A stretch of DNA of 64,000 bases from Rhizobium phaseoli (GCF_010668805.1 NZ_WUFT01000018.1:1-64000), one strand, 5' to 3'; positions 27,392 through 35,922 are shown, counted from the stretch's first letter. Numbers and translations: made by a program. Notes: a model not told the origin generated them from the letters alone.

Positions 27392-27439
27392 CATCTTTAA
27401 ATCCGTAGCACCGCTTAAAAACCAATAATTTAGCGATAT

Positions 27440-27453
27440 TTAACGGACGTTAA
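27440..27453. promoter_or_regulatory. Second CtrA-like site, TTAA-N6-TTAA
   Basis: TTAACGGACGTTAA, followed by CCAT, contains two half sites 6 bp apart; the second half extends to TTAACCAT, a strong CtrA half-site form. It is 109 bp before the hpt start. The spacing is one base short of the consensus. Confidence 0.45.
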
Positions 27454-27561
27454 CCATGTGGCGAGATTTCCGCCCTGAATGTGCCGGAATTTAACGTGAT
27501 GGCCACCCTCCTGACGCAGAACTGTTGGAACTGCGCACGACACGAGACGGGAGAATTGGCA

Positions 27562-27945
27562 ATGGCAGCTCAGATGGCAGCATTGAACATCGTATTCGAG
27601 GCGCCGGATAATGCAAAGGGACCCTGTCCCTCGAAGGTCCGGCCAATCGATCTGGTTCATCTCGCCAAGCAGACGATGGGCGACAAGACGTTGGAAATCG
27701 AAGTCCTTCAGATGTTTGCGCGCCAGGCTCGCGCATGTCTGCAGGATATTGCGAGCGGCGAAACCATCCGCGTCGGCGCGGCCGCGCATCGCCTGAAGGG
27801 CGCGGCAAGTTCGGTCGGTGCGTTCCGCGTGTCGCAGACGGCTGAGGCCGTCGAGGAAAACGGCGGCGATGCCGGTGCGACGGCAGCGCTTGGTGCCGCC
27901 GTCATCGACGCCGAGAATTTCATCCTGAAGCTCTGCCGCGGCTGA
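27562..27945 (+). CDS. Hpt (histidine phosphotransfer) domain protein
   Basis: 127 residues from the ATG at 27562, preceded by GGGAGA; the frame begins 27 codons earlier without a ribosome site. The Hpt motif is AAHRLKGAASSVGA at about residues 74-87, where the His accepts phosphate in a phosphorelay. The flanking helices (VLQMFARQARACLQDI and VSQTAEAVEENGG) complete a four-helix bundle. It is divergent from gpr, and the shared region carries CtrA-type boxes. Hpt proteins pass phosphate between a hybrid kinase and a response regulator; its partners are not encoded next to it. Confidence 0.85.
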   Translation: MAAQMAALNIVFEAPDNAKGPCPSKVRPIDLVHLAKQTMGDKTLEIEVLQMFARQARACLQDIASGETIRVGAAAHRLKGAASSVGAFRVSQTAEAVEENGGDAGATAALGAAVIDAENFILKLCRG

Positions 27946-28146
27946 TTTCTTTCTCGATACCGTTCAAACGAGGCCCGTTGTTCCATTGCGGAACCACGGG
28001 TCTTTTTGCGACCTGCGGTATGACGCTTTGGAGACGGCGGGCGAAACCCCAATCTGCGAGGCTATGGTGAATTTCCCGATGTTGACTGAAGCGTCGAATT
28101 GTCGGAAGAAAATCCGCCCATCATCTGAAGACCGGAAATAGCCCTG

Positions 28147-28467
28147 ATGCCCAAACTTACCATTGTCGCCTTCGACGGCACGCGCTTCGACCTCGACGTC
28201 GACCAAGGCTCCACCGTGATGGAGAATGCCGTGCGCAATTCGGTGCCCGGCATCGAGGCCGAGTGCGGCGGCGCCTGCGCCTGCGCGACCTGTCATGTCT
28301 ATGTCGACGAGGCATGGACCGAACAGGTCGGCCAGCCCGAAGCGATGGAAGAGGATATGCTCGATTTCGCCTTCGATGTCCGCCCGACCTCGCGGCTGTC
28401 CTGTCAGATCCGCATGAAGGCTGTCTATGACGGTCTCGTGGTCCACGTGCCGGAACGCCAGGCTTAA
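28147..28467 (+). CDS. Adrenodoxin-type [2Fe-2S] ferredoxin
   Basis: 106 residues. The cluster ligands are seen in [15 protein letters not shown] (C-x5-C-x2-C) and the fourth Cys in RLSCQIRM, the pattern of vertebrate-type/ISC ferredoxins. [18 protein letters not shown] is the usual N-terminal beta-grasp. It would carry single electrons in the cytoplasm, for example for Fe-S assembly or a P450-type oxidase. No redox partner gene is adjacent. It lies 200 bp after hpt on the same strand. Confidence 0.93.
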   Translation: MPKLTIVAFDGTRFDLDVDQGSTVMENAVRNSVPGIEAECGGACACATCHVYVDEAWTEQVGQPEAMEEDMLDFAFDVRPTSRLSCQIRMKAVYDGLVVHVPERQA

Positions 28468-28782
28468 GCGCGCTGCGCTTTAACGTCGCTCAAACAGTCG
28501 GTACCAAAAAAGACGCCTCGCGCGCTTGAGCGAGCGAGGCGAGGCGGGCGCATTACCTACGGATGAGGGAGGACCATCCGCGGCTTCGGAACGCGCCAGG
28601 AGAACCCAGCGATGAAAGTGCAGATGCCGTACCTGAACTTTCGAATGTGTTCATATTAACGCGTTCCGGTTGAGTCTGCCAGGATGAAAAATGACCACTA
28701 AATCACTGGGGAGGGGTGCAGGTTTCGCACAAGTTTCGTTGTGCAGCTAAGGTTTTTCGCTCGCAACCAGACTGAAAAAGCC
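28468..28782. other. Intergenic region with hairpins, no gene seen
   Basis: 315 bp between the ferredoxin stop and the DUF922 gene. A stem CGCCTCGC with GCGAGGCG (28514-28541) lies near the ferredoxin and may end its transcript, though no T-run follows. A second perfect stem GCACAA with TTGTGC (28727-28744) has a T-run about 7 bases later. A small RNA is possible but cannot be identified. Confidence 0.4.
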
Positions 28783-29409
28783 TTATTTTTCGCCGGCTCG
28801 GCCGTTGATTCGATTGTTCAGCAATCTCAGCATGCGCTTCTGGAAATTGACCGCCTCGACCCGGTCGAATCGCGCCTGCAGCCGATCGTGCTCGTCTATA
28901 CCGCGAGCTGATTCGCCGGAGACGAGTTCCTGCATGGCTTCGCAGCTGCGCTGCTGCGGCAGCGCGCGAATGGCGCGTTCCATGGCGCGGGCCTGATCGC
29001 GGGCGATTTCGGCATGGCGCTCCTCGTGGCGCTTGATATCGCTCGACAGGGCGTCCCAGATCATCGACAGCTCCTTGCTGGCGCCCTTGCGGCTGTTCCA
29101 GCGCGGCAGGATGATCTGAGTGTGGACCGTGACCTTGACGTTGCCAACGCGGCAGCGGCCGTTATCCTGGATATAGGTGGCTTCACCGCCAAAGCGGATC
29201 TTCGTTGCGCCGGGATGGCGCGCCGAGGAGCCGCTCGACGTCGGGCCGCGCCGGCTGAGTTCGCGGTCGAGTTCATCCGCGGTTTTGCCGCGGATGTCGA
29301 AATAGGAGTAGCTTTTCGATGCGACCACCTCTGCTGCCGCTGGGCTGCAGACGGAAAGAGCAATGGAAAAGGCGATAGGAAGGAGCATATAACGCACTGC
29401 AAGCGGCAT
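28783..29409 (-). CDS. Secreted DUF922 putative zinc protease
   Basis: 208 residues from the ATG at 29409 (MPLAVRYMLLPIAFS...); the frame starts 20 codons earlier. A signal peptide ends near SPAAAEV. The mature protein matches DUF922: YSYFDIRGKTADELDRELSRRGP at its start and a zincin-like HEERH in SDIKRHEERHAEIARDQA. DUF922 members are predicted periplasmic or outer-membrane-associated Zn-dependent peptidases; activity has not been shown here. The gene is divergent from folP, about 100 bp apart. Confidence 0.82.
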   Translation of the reverse strand: MPLAVRYMLLPIAFSIALSVCSPAAAEVVASKSYSYFDIRGKTADELDRELSRRGPTSSGSSARHPGATKIRFGGEATYIQDNGRCRVGNVKVTVHTQIILPRWNSRKGASKELSMIWDALSSDIKRHEERHAEIARDQARAMERAIRALPQQRSCEAMQELVSGESARGIDEHDRLQARFDRVEAVNFQKRMLRLLNNRINGRAGEK

Positions 29410-29510
29410 TCTGAACGCAACCCGTGTTGAAATCGACCGGAGCTTGGGGCATAGCCACCACAAGCGCAATATCGGATGGCGCTTTTTTCGCGATCGATGG
29501 GATAAGTCTG

Positions 29511-30380
29511 GTGACAGGGCTCGAAGGCAGTTTATGGCGTGTGGGCCATGGCCGGCAGATCGAACTCGGCCGTCGTTCTCTCATCATGGCGATCATCAAC
29601 GTGACGCCGGACTCCTTTTCCGACGGTGGACGTTTTGAAACCGTCGAGGCGGCGGTCGAACACGCGCTGCGGGCAGTGAGCGAGGGTGCCGGGATTGTCG
29701 ATATCGGCGGCGAATCGACCCGGCCGAACGCAGCATCCGTCAGCCCGTCCGAGGAGCAGGCGCGCGTGCTGCCCGTCATCGAGGCGCTGCGCGGGCGCAC
29801 CCAGGCACTGATTTCGATCGACACCTATCGCGCCGAGACGGCGCGGCTGGCGGTCGGTGCCGGGGCCCACATCGTCAACGACGTCTTCGGGCTGCAGAAG
29901 GAGCCCGATATCGCCGACATCGCCGCAGCGACCGGGGCCGGGCTCTGCATCATGCATACAGGCCGCGACCGGGCGAAGCTTCCCGATGTGATCGCCGACC
30001 AGGTGCATTTTCTGAAACGGTCGCTTGCGATCGCCCAGGCCGCCGGCGTCAACAGCGATCGCATCGTGCTCGATCCGGGCTTCGGCTTCGCCAAGGAGAC
30101 GGCGGAGGAGAATCTCGAACTGATGGCGCGGTTTTCCGAGCTTTCGCGCTTTGGCCTGCCGCTGCTCGCCGGCACGTCACGCAAGCGCTTCCTCGGCGTG
30201 GTGACGGGGCGTGAGGCGCCGGACCGAGACGCGGCGACGGCTGCAACCAGCGCCCTGCTCAGACTTCAAGGCGCTGCGGTTTTCCGCGTGCACAATGTCG
30301 CAATCAACAGGGATGCGCTCGACATCGCCGATGCTATGCTGAATGCGCGCCAGGAATTCGAGAGGAAGCGGCCGACATGA
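29511..30380 (+). CDS. folP: Dihydropteroate synthase
   Basis: About 289 residues from a GTG at 29511; the frame is open from 29424. The pterin-binding TIM barrel is clear: MAIINVTPDSFSDGG, GAGIVDIGGESTRPNA, ISIDTYRAETARLA, HIVNDVFGLQ, VLDPGFGFAKETAEENL and AGTSRKRFLG. It joins dihydropterin pyrophosphate to p-aminobenzoate in folate synthesis and is the sulfonamide target. First gene of a folP-folB-folK operon, overlapping folB by 4 bp (ATGA). The start is uncertain because the ribosome site is weak. Confidence 0.95.
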   Translation: MTGLEGSLWRVGHGRQIELGRRSLIMAIINVTPDSFSDGGRFETVEAAVEHALRAVSEGAGIVDIGGESTRPNAASVSPSEEQARVLPVIEALRGRTQALISIDTYRAETARLAVGAGAHIVNDVFGLQKEPDIADIAAATGAGLCIMHTGRDRAKLPDVIADQVHFLKRSLAIAQAAGVNSDRIVLDPGFGFAKETAEENLELMARFSELSRFGLPLLAGTSRKRFLGVVTGREAPDRDAATAATSALLRLQGAAVFRVHNVAINRDALDIADAMLNARQEFERKRPT

Positions 30381-30742
30381 CCACCTACACGATCACGCTG
30401 CAGAACTGCGCCTTCTTTGCGCGCCACGGCGTGCATGACGAGGAGGAATTCCTCGGCCAGCGCTTCTTCGTCGATGCCGAGCTCGATGTCGTTGCCGGCG
30501 AGGCGCTGGAAAGCGATTCGATCAACGATACCGTCAATTACGGCATCGCCTTCACGGTGATCGAGCAGATCGTCACCGGCAAGCGACGCTACCTGATCGA
30601 GGCCCTTGCGCTCGATATCGCCAAGGGGCTCTGCGAGACATTCCCGCAGGTCCGGCGGGCGAAGATCACGGTGCGTAAGCCGAACGCGCCGGTGCCCGGC
30701 GTGCTCGATTTCGTGCAGGTGAGTGTTGAGCACTTTGCCTGA
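30377..30742 (+). CDS. folB: Dihydroneopterin aldolase
   Basis: 121 residues, the usual length. FFARHGVHDEEEFLGQRFFVDAEL contains the conserved G-(V/A)-x-x-x-E and the Lys-equivalent region; DTVNYGIAFTVIEQIV and LIEALALDIAKGL with VRKPNAPVPGVLDFVQV complete the FolB tunnel fold. It cleaves dihydroneopterin to 6-hydroxymethyldihydropterin plus glycolaldehyde, the step before FolK. Translationally coupled to folP (ATGA overlap). Confidence 0.95.
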   Translation: MTTYTITLQNCAFFARHGVHDEEEFLGQRFFVDAELDVVAGEALESDSINDTVNYGIAFTVIEQIVTGKRRYLIEALALDIAKGLCETFPQVRRAKITVRKPNAPVPGVLDFVQVSVEHFA

Positions 30743-31253
30743 GGCCGCATGGCAATCCGCCACACTCGGCCTCGGCGGCAATGTCGGCGATCCCGTCAAG
30801 GCGATGGCGGCCGCACTGCAGAGGCTGGACGAACGAGATGACTGCCGGGTGACGGCGGTCTCCCGGCTCTATCGCACGCCGCCCTGGGGCAAGACCGACC
30901 AATCCTTCTTCTTCAACGCCTGCGCCGCCGTCGAGACCCGGCTGGAACCCGAGGCTTTGCTCGACGTCTGCCTGTCGATCGAACGGGAGATGAAACGCGA
31001 GCGCATCGAGCGCTGGGGTCCGCGCACGCTCGATATCGATGTGCTGACCTATGGCGACGTCATTCAGGAGGCGCCGCGGCTGGAACTGCCGCATCCGCGC
31101 ATGACCGATCGCGGTTTCGTGCTGATGCCGCTCGCCGATATCGCCCCGGGCCTTTTCGTCAAGGGCAGGGCGATCAGTGATTGGCTTGAAGATGCTGAGG
31201 TGGCGGGCATCGAAGTCGCCGATATCAGCCGCGACTGGTGGCTCCAAAGCTGA
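30723..31253 (+). CDS. folK: 6-hydroxymethyl-dihydropterin pyrophosphokinase
   Basis: 176 residues from a GTG at 30723 that overlaps folB by 20 bp. HPPK features: LGLGGNVGDPVKAMAAAL at the N-terminus (ATP/pterin binding), SRLYRTPPWGKTDQSFFFNACAAVET, ERIERWGPRTLDIDVLTYGD (catalytic Arg and the metal DIDV Asp pair) and LPHPRMTDRGFVLMPLADIAP. It transfers pyrophosphate from ATP to the pterin, feeding FolP. Last gene of the folate operon. An alternative TTG start lies at the next codon. Confidence 0.95.
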   Translation: MLSTLPEAAWQSATLGLGGNVGDPVKAMAAALQRLDERDDCRVTAVSRLYRTPPWGKTDQSFFFNACAAVETRLEPEALLDVCLSIEREMKRERIERWGPRTLDIDVLTYGDVIQEAPRLELPHPRMTDRGFVLMPLADIAPGLFVKGRAISDWLEDAEVAGIEVADISRDWWLQS

Positions 31254-31272
31254 GGCGGAGATCCTGAAACGG

Positions 31273-31333
31273 AAAACGGCGGGAAACCCGCCGCTTCAGG
31301 AAAATGCGCTGTCGCTTCAGGAAAATCCGCTGG
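31273..31333 (+). terminator. Hairpin and 21-bp direct repeat after folK
   Basis: GGCGGG-AAA-CCCGCC (31278-31292) forms a short GC stem 24 bp after the folK stop. It is followed by two copies of CGCTTCAGGAAAAT (31292 and 31313, period 21 bp). There is no clear T-run, so the terminator call is weak; the repeat is plain to see. Confidence 0.4.
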
Positions 31334-31342
31334 GCGATTTAT

Positions 31343-31894
31343 CTATTCGATAGAACCGACGGCCATCTCGTCGACCTGACGGGTCAGCGTCAGGCCGATG
31401 ACCGGGATCATCTGGCTTTCGACCTTGACGGAAACGGTGACGTTCATCGTCTTGTCATCCCGCACCCGGGCGATCATCGCGCCGTTCAGCTTGGCGCGGT
31501 TGATGCCGACGACGACGGTGTCCTCGCTAACGGCGCCGGAGACTACGTCGAGCCCCTTGCCGGCGGCGCCGTCGAGGAACTTGCCCTTGTAGGTCGAGCC
31601 CGACTGCGAGATGACGGCGGTCATCGGCTGCTTGAAGACGCCGACGCGGCAGGTGCCGTCGAGCTTGATGCCGGCGCCGCTGTCGCCGGTCGGCTCACCG
31701 ATCAGGTTGCAGGTGAATTTGGTGCCCTTGTACTTGCCGGCGACGATTTCGCCCGGGCCCTTCCAGGAGCCGGTGACGGAATCGAAGAACGCCTTGTCAC
31801 GGGTTGCAGCGGTGGCTGTCGGAGCGACATCTGCGACGGGAGACAATGCCGCGGCGGCCAGACCGCATATAATGAGAAACTTGCGCGAATACAT
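31343..31894 (-). CDS. Hypothetical secreted protein
   Basis: 183 residues from the ATG at 31894 (MYSRKFLIICGLAAAALS), preceded by an AAGGAAAA-type ribosome site; the frame opens 9 codons earlier. A signal peptide ends near TATAATR. The mature protein has two cysteines and repeated beta-strand patterns (GSWKGPGEIVAGKYKGTKFTCNLIG, MTAVISQSGSTYKGKFL), suggesting a small beta-barrel or lipocalin-like fold in the periplasm. No family name can be given with confidence. It is convergent with folK. Confidence 0.8.
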   Translation of the reverse strand: MYSRKFLIICGLAAAALSPVADVAPTATAATRDKAFFDSVTGSWKGPGEIVAGKYKGTKFTCNLIGEPTGDSGAGIKLDGTCRVGVFKQPMTAVISQSGSTYKGKFLDGAAGKGLDVVSGAVSEDTVVVGINRAKLNGAMIARVRDDKTMNVTVSVKVESQMIPVIGLTLTRQVDEMAVGSIE

Positions 31895-32104
31895 GGATTT
31901 TCCTTGGCAAACACCACTCACGAACTGGCTGCAAGTTTTGCCTGGGAATGGTTAATCCTTCCTTTCGATCGTGTCGAAATGCGGTGCAGGGCAGGGCTAT
32001 CGCGCGGTTAAAATTTTAGCGTGCTGCCATTATAGCTTTGAATCCGCTGCAATTTCCCTCGCTTTACGCAGGGGGAGGAGAAGCCCGCGGAATCACTGCT
32101 TCGT

Positions 32105-33184
32105 TCAAGGAGTGTTGCCGCGCGGCGACATGGAGGGGACGAGATCGCCGATGAAATCACCGATTCCCGGACGCTTCAGGGCGTGGAAGGCGAGCGGGCG
32201 GCAGAGATCCATCGCCGCGATTCCGATGCGGGCGGTCATCAGGCCGTTGATGACACCTTCGCCGAGCCGGGCCGAGAGCTTAGAGGCCAGCCCATGGCCG
32301 AGCACCTGCTGGACGAGGCTGTCGCCGACGGCGATCGAGCCGGTGACCGCCAGATGCGCCAGCACGTCGCGCAGCAGGCGGAACATGCCGAGCGTGCCGG
32401 GGCGACCGCCGTAAAGCTCGGCCATGGCGCGGATCAGCCGCACGGCCTCATAGAGCACATAGAGCAGATCGACCACGGCGCGCGGGCTGACGGCGGTGAC
32501 GATCGAGACGCGCTTCGAGGCGTTGACGATCAGGGCGCGGGCCTTGCGGTCGAGCGGAGCGAGCAATTCCCGTTCGGCAAGCGCAATCAGATGCGGAGGA
32601 TCGATGACCTCGCCCTCGGTCGCCTTCAGCGTGGCGCGTCCCTTCGATGTCTCCGGATTGGCGGACAGCAGCGTGATGAGGCGGCCGACGACGGCGCGCG
32701 ACTTTGCCGGCCGGGTTTCGACCATCGCGGCTTCCGCTTCGGCCTTGATCGCCTGGACGGCGGCAAGGCGCATCATTCCTAATGTCTCGCGGATGACGAG
32801 GGCAAACACGGCGAGAATGCCGACCGCGAGCACGGCAAGGGCCACATAACCCAACCAGTCGGCGCGGGTGAAGAGATCGCGGATCAGGCTGTCGGTCCAG
32901 AGGCCGAGGCCCAGCGACAACAGGATGCCGAAGGCGCCGGCGGCGATCTTGCCGAAGGAGGTCCGACGTCTCAGCGGCGTTGCCACCGGCACTGCGCTCA
33001 GATCCTTGTCGGGATTGAGAAAGGGATCGTCTTCATCGGCCGTCACGACGATGTTTTCGGAGAAGCTTTCCGGCCTGCGCCGCTGCTCTTTTTGGCGGCC
33101 GTTGTCATGGCGCTCGGTGGCCTCGTCCTCATAGCTAAAGACGGCGGGTGGGCGGCGTGGCGGCCCGGAGGGGGGCTTGCTCAT
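32105..33184 (-). CDS. ycjF: YcjF-family (TIGR01620/DUF697) membrane protein
   Basis: 359 residues. A proline- and charge-rich N-terminal ~90 residues precede two membrane helices (AAGAFGILLSLGLGLWTDSLI and WLGYVALAVLAVGILAVFALVI), then a DUF697-type helical domain ending in a Gly-rich hydrophobic tail (GDSLVQQVLGHGLASKLSARLGEGVINGLMTARIG). It overlaps ycjX by 4 bp (ATGA), as in the pair found in many proteobacteria, where the genes are linked to envelope stress. The biochemical role is unknown. Confidence 0.88.
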   Translation of the reverse strand: MSKPPSGPPRRPPAVFSYEDEATERHDNGRQKEQRRRPESFSENIVVTADEDDPFLNPDKDLSAVPVATPLRRRTSFGKIAAGAFGILLSLGLGLWTDSLIRDLFTRADWLGYVALAVLAVGILAVFALVIRETLGMMRLAAVQAIKAEAEAAMVETRPAKSRAVVGRLITLLSANPETSKGRATLKATEGEVIDPPHLIALAERELLAPLDRKARALIVNASKRVSIVTAVSPRAVVDLLYVLYEAVRLIRAMAELYGGRPGTLGMFRLLRDVLAHLAVTGSIAVGDSLVQQVLGHGLASKLSARLGEGVINGLMTARIGIAAMDLCRPLAFHALKRPGIGDFIGDLVPSMSPRGNTP

Positions 33185-34686
33185 GCGAGACGGTCTCCGA
33201 ACAGGAACTGCATGGCGCGGTCGAGGCGGATATGCGGCACCGACAGCTTGATGCCGCCGCCGGTTTCCTCAAGCTGCGGCGGGCGGAACCTGACGACGTT
33301 GACATCGGGCAGCTGCAAGCCGGTCTCGCCCGAGGCGATGCGATCGAAAAGGCTTTCCGGATCCTCCGGCAGGTCGCCGGGAAAGATCGCGGTCTTTCTC
33401 TGGCCGTCGAAGCGCTCGCCGGCAATGGTTTCGCCTTCCATCGGCGTGCCGACGATGACCGGCAGTTCATGACCGTCACGCTTGACCGACGCCTCGCGGG
33501 TGGCGCGCACCGAGGCCAGTGCCATGACGTCGATGCCGGCACCGGCCATGCCGATGCGGTCGATGGCACGATCGACCAGGCGGCGGGTCAGCGCATCGAG
33601 CCGGTCGTGGCTTTCATGGTGGAGATGATCGGCCTTGGTGGCGGCAACCAGCACGCGGTCGATGCGGCGCCCGAGCAGCGAGGAGAGCAGCGAATTGGTG
33701 CCGGGGCGGAAACAGGCGAGCACATCGGTCAGCGCGCGTTCCAGATCCTGCACGGCTTCAGGGCCGCGGTTCATCGCCTGTAGTGCATCGACCAGCACGA
33801 TCTGGCGGTCGAGCCGGGCGAAATGCTCGCGGAAGAAGGGTTTGACGACGACCGATTTATAGGCCTCGTAACGCCGTTCCATCATCGTCCAGAGCGAGCC
33901 GCGGCCGGGACGCCCGTCCGGCGGCAGAGCCAGCGGTGCGAAGGTCAGCGCCGGCGACCCGTCGAGATCGCCGGGCACCAGCAGACGGCCGGGCGGCAGA
34001 GTGGAGAGCGAGCGTTCGTCGGCCTTGCAGGCCTTGAGATAATCGGCAAAGGCGGTGGCGAGGTCGCGGGCGACCATTTCGTCGGCGCCGGCCTGGATAT
34101 CGGCGGCATGAGTCAGCGCCAGCCATCCGCGCGACAGTTCGGAGCGGACGCCGGTTTGCGCCAGCGCGGTCGTTTCCTCACTGAAGGTGCGGTAATTCTT
34201 GCCGAGCAGCGGCAGGTCGAGCAGCCATTCGCCGGGATAATCGACGATGTCGATCGACAGGCGGCCGGGCGAAAACAGCCGGTTCCAGCCGCTGGCGCTC
34301 TGATAATCCAGGGTGATGCGCAGTTCGGAAATGGCGCGGGTCGAATCCGGCCAGATACGATCCTTCACCAGCGCGCGGATATGGTCCTCGTACTGGAAGC
34401 GCGGCACGGCATCGTCGGGCTGCGGCTCCAGTCGCACCGCCGAGACGCGGCCGGATTGTACCGGCTCGAACAGCGGCAGGCGGCCGCCATGCAGGAGATT
34501 GTGAACCAGCGAGGAAATGAACACCGTCTTGCCGGAGCGGGAGAGGCCGGTGACGCCGAGCCGCACGGTCGGATTGACGAGGCCGCTCGCCCGATCGGCG
34601 AGATTGTCGAGGGCGATGCGGGCGTCATCGGCAAAGGATGTCAGGCGTGGCGGCAAGGCGCGATTCCGGTTGGTGACTGCCGGCAA
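33181..34686 (-). CDS. ycjX: YcjX-family GTPase-like protein (DUF463)
   Basis: 501 residues. The P-loop GLSRSGKTVFISSLVHNLL (about 45-63) is followed by the DUF463 body: IDIVDYPGEWLLDLPLL as the G3-like element, then VLVAATKADHLHHES as the NKxD-like element. The E. coli homologue is about 465 residues. The longest frame starts at TTG 34686, and the exact start is uncertain. Together with ycjF it forms an operon whose products probably act at the inner membrane. It is preceded by the sixA-like gene on the same strand, 45 bp away. Confidence 0.88.
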   Translation of the reverse strand: MPAVTNRNRALPPRLTSFADDARIALDNLADRASGLVNPTVRLGVTGLSRSGKTVFISSLVHNLLHGGRLPLFEPVQSGRVSAVRLEPQPDDAVPRFQYEDHIRALVKDRIWPDSTRAISELRITLDYQSASGWNRLFSPGRLSIDIVDYPGEWLLDLPLLGKNYRTFSEETTALAQTGVRSELSRGWLALTHAADIQAGADEMVARDLATAFADYLKACKADERSLSTLPPGRLLVPGDLDGSPALTFAPLALPPDGRPGRGSLWTMMERRYEAYKSVVVKPFFREHFARLDRQIVLVDALQAMNRGPEAVQDLERALTDVLACFRPGTNSLLSSLLGRRIDRVLVAATKADHLHHESHDRLDALTRRLVDRAIDRIGMAGAGIDVMALASVRATREASVKRDGHELPVIVGTPMEGETIAGERFDGQRKTAIFPGDLPEDPESLFDRIASGETGLQLPDVNVVRFRPPQLEETGGGIKLSVPHIRLDRAMQFLFGDRLA

Positions 34687-34731
34687 TATAGGAAGGGCAC
34701 GCCGCCCGAAAAAGACGCGGCGCGAAAGCTT

Positions 34732-35232
34732 TCAGACGATCACAAAATCGGCGAGGCGCCAGACGGCGGCGGAAGCGTCGTAATCGACGACGGCAAGGCC
34801 CGCCGTCGGGAAGCCGCCGGGAAGGGCGCCGACCATTGCCTCCTGGCCAATCAACGCCTCCAGCGTCTGCTCCATGGTCGGATTGTGGCCGACCAGCATG
34901 ACGGCCGCCTCATCCTGCGCATCGACGATCTCGAGATAGGTATCGACAGTGGCGTTGTAGAGCGCATCGACATAAAGCACGTCGAGTGCGACGCCCATTG
35001 CCCGATGCACGGCGCCGGCGGTGTCCCGGCAGCGCAGCGCCGTCGAACTGATCACAAGATCGGGACGGTAGCCCTTGTCGGCGGCCTTGTCGGCGATGAT
35101 TTCCGCACCGCCAAAGCCCTTTTCATTGAGCGGCCGGTCGAAATCACGCTGCCCAGGGTCGGCCCAGGCGGCCTCGGCATGACGCAGGAGATAGATGCGG
35201 TTGGGCGGAGGCAGCGGTACGGTCATGGGCAA
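34732..35232 (-). CDS. SixA-like phosphohistidine phosphatase
   Basis: 166 residues, close to SixA in length. IYLLRHAEAAW is the N-terminal RHA catalytic motif and VMLVGHNPTMEQTLEAL holds the second His. SixA in E. coli removes phosphate from phospho-histidine on Hpt or PTS-type proteins. This one could act on a histidine phosphotransfer protein, but nothing links it to the Hpt protein at 27.6 kb beyond being in the same region. Two starts 6 bp apart (35232, 35226) are possible. Confidence 0.85.
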   Translation of the reverse strand: MPMTVPLPPPNRIYLLRHAEAAWADPGQRDFDRPLNEKGFGGAEIIADKAADKGYRPDLVISSTALRCRDTAGAVHRAMGVALDVLYVDALYNATVDTYLEIVDAQDEAAVMLVGHNPTMEQTLEALIGQEAMVGALPGGFPTAGLAVVDYDASAAVWRLADFVIV

Positions 35233-35400
35233 ATCCAGGATCGGGTGGTTCTTTTCAGTAGCGGTTGCAATCGGCCGCCGTCAATCGCCAGCCATGCCGC
35301 AACGGCGCAAAACGTGGCTGACAACACGGCGTTTTGAAGGCGAAGAAAAAAACGCAAGCCGGAATAACCATGACAAAATAGATCGTTAGCCTAAAATTGT

Positions 35401-35420
35401 AACAGATTTAAAAATCTGTT
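35401..35420. promoter_or_regulatory. 20-bp perfect palindrome upstream of dksA
   Basis: AACAGATTTAAAAATCTGTT has 9-bp arms with a 2-bp centre and lies in AT-rich DNA 83 bp before the dksA start. It could be an operator or a weak terminator for leftward transcription. No regulator is assigned. Confidence 0.5.
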
Positions 35421-35502
35421 TACCTGTCGTATTTGGCTTGAATCGCGACTAGCGCTTGGGATATACACCCGGCCAGATGAGATGTTCTTCAGGAGAATCG
35501 CG

Positions 35503-35922
35503 TTGAGTGAGAAGATCGATCTTAGCAATTACGTTCCCTCGGAAGAGGAAGAGTTCATGAACGTAAACCAGCGTGCCTACTTCAGGACCAAGCTGGTTGC
35601 ATGGAGAAACGATATCCTTAGAGAAGCGCGCGAGACCCTCGACCATCTGGCCGAGGAAAGCGCAAACCATCCCGACCTCGCCGACCGGGCGTCGTCGGAA
35701 ACTGACCGGGCGATCGAACTTCGCGCCCGTGACCGGCAGAGAAAGCTGATTTCCAAGATCGACGCGGCACTGCAGCGCATCGAGGACGGTACTTACGGCT
35801 TTTGCGAGGAAACCGGCGAACCGATCGGCCTCAAGCGTCTAGACGCCCGCCCGATCGCGACGCTGTCGATCGAGGCGCAGGAGCGCCACGAACGCCGCGA
35901 AAAGGTCTATCGCGACGAATAG
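35503..35922 (+). CDS. dksA: DksA/TraR-family RNA polymerase-binding protein with a single-Cys zinc site
   Basis: 139 residues from TTG 35503, which lies 6 bp after AGGAGA; the upstream ATG at 35482 would place that ribosome site inside the coding part. The coiled coil carries the DxxDxA tip (HPDLADRAS) that enters the polymerase secondary channel. In the C-terminal globular part the sequence reads YGFCEETGEPIGLKRLDARPIATLSIEAQE: only one of the four zinc cysteines remains. This reduced form is common in alphaproteobacteria. It would act with ppGpp to adjust promoter choice in starvation and symbiosis. Confidence 0.92.
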   Translation: MSEKIDLSNYVPSEEEEFMNVNQRAYFRTKLVAWRNDILREARETLDHLAEESANHPDLADRASSETDRAIELRARDRQRKLISKIDAALQRIEDGTYGFCEETGEPIGLKRLDARPIATLSIEAQERHERREKVYRDE

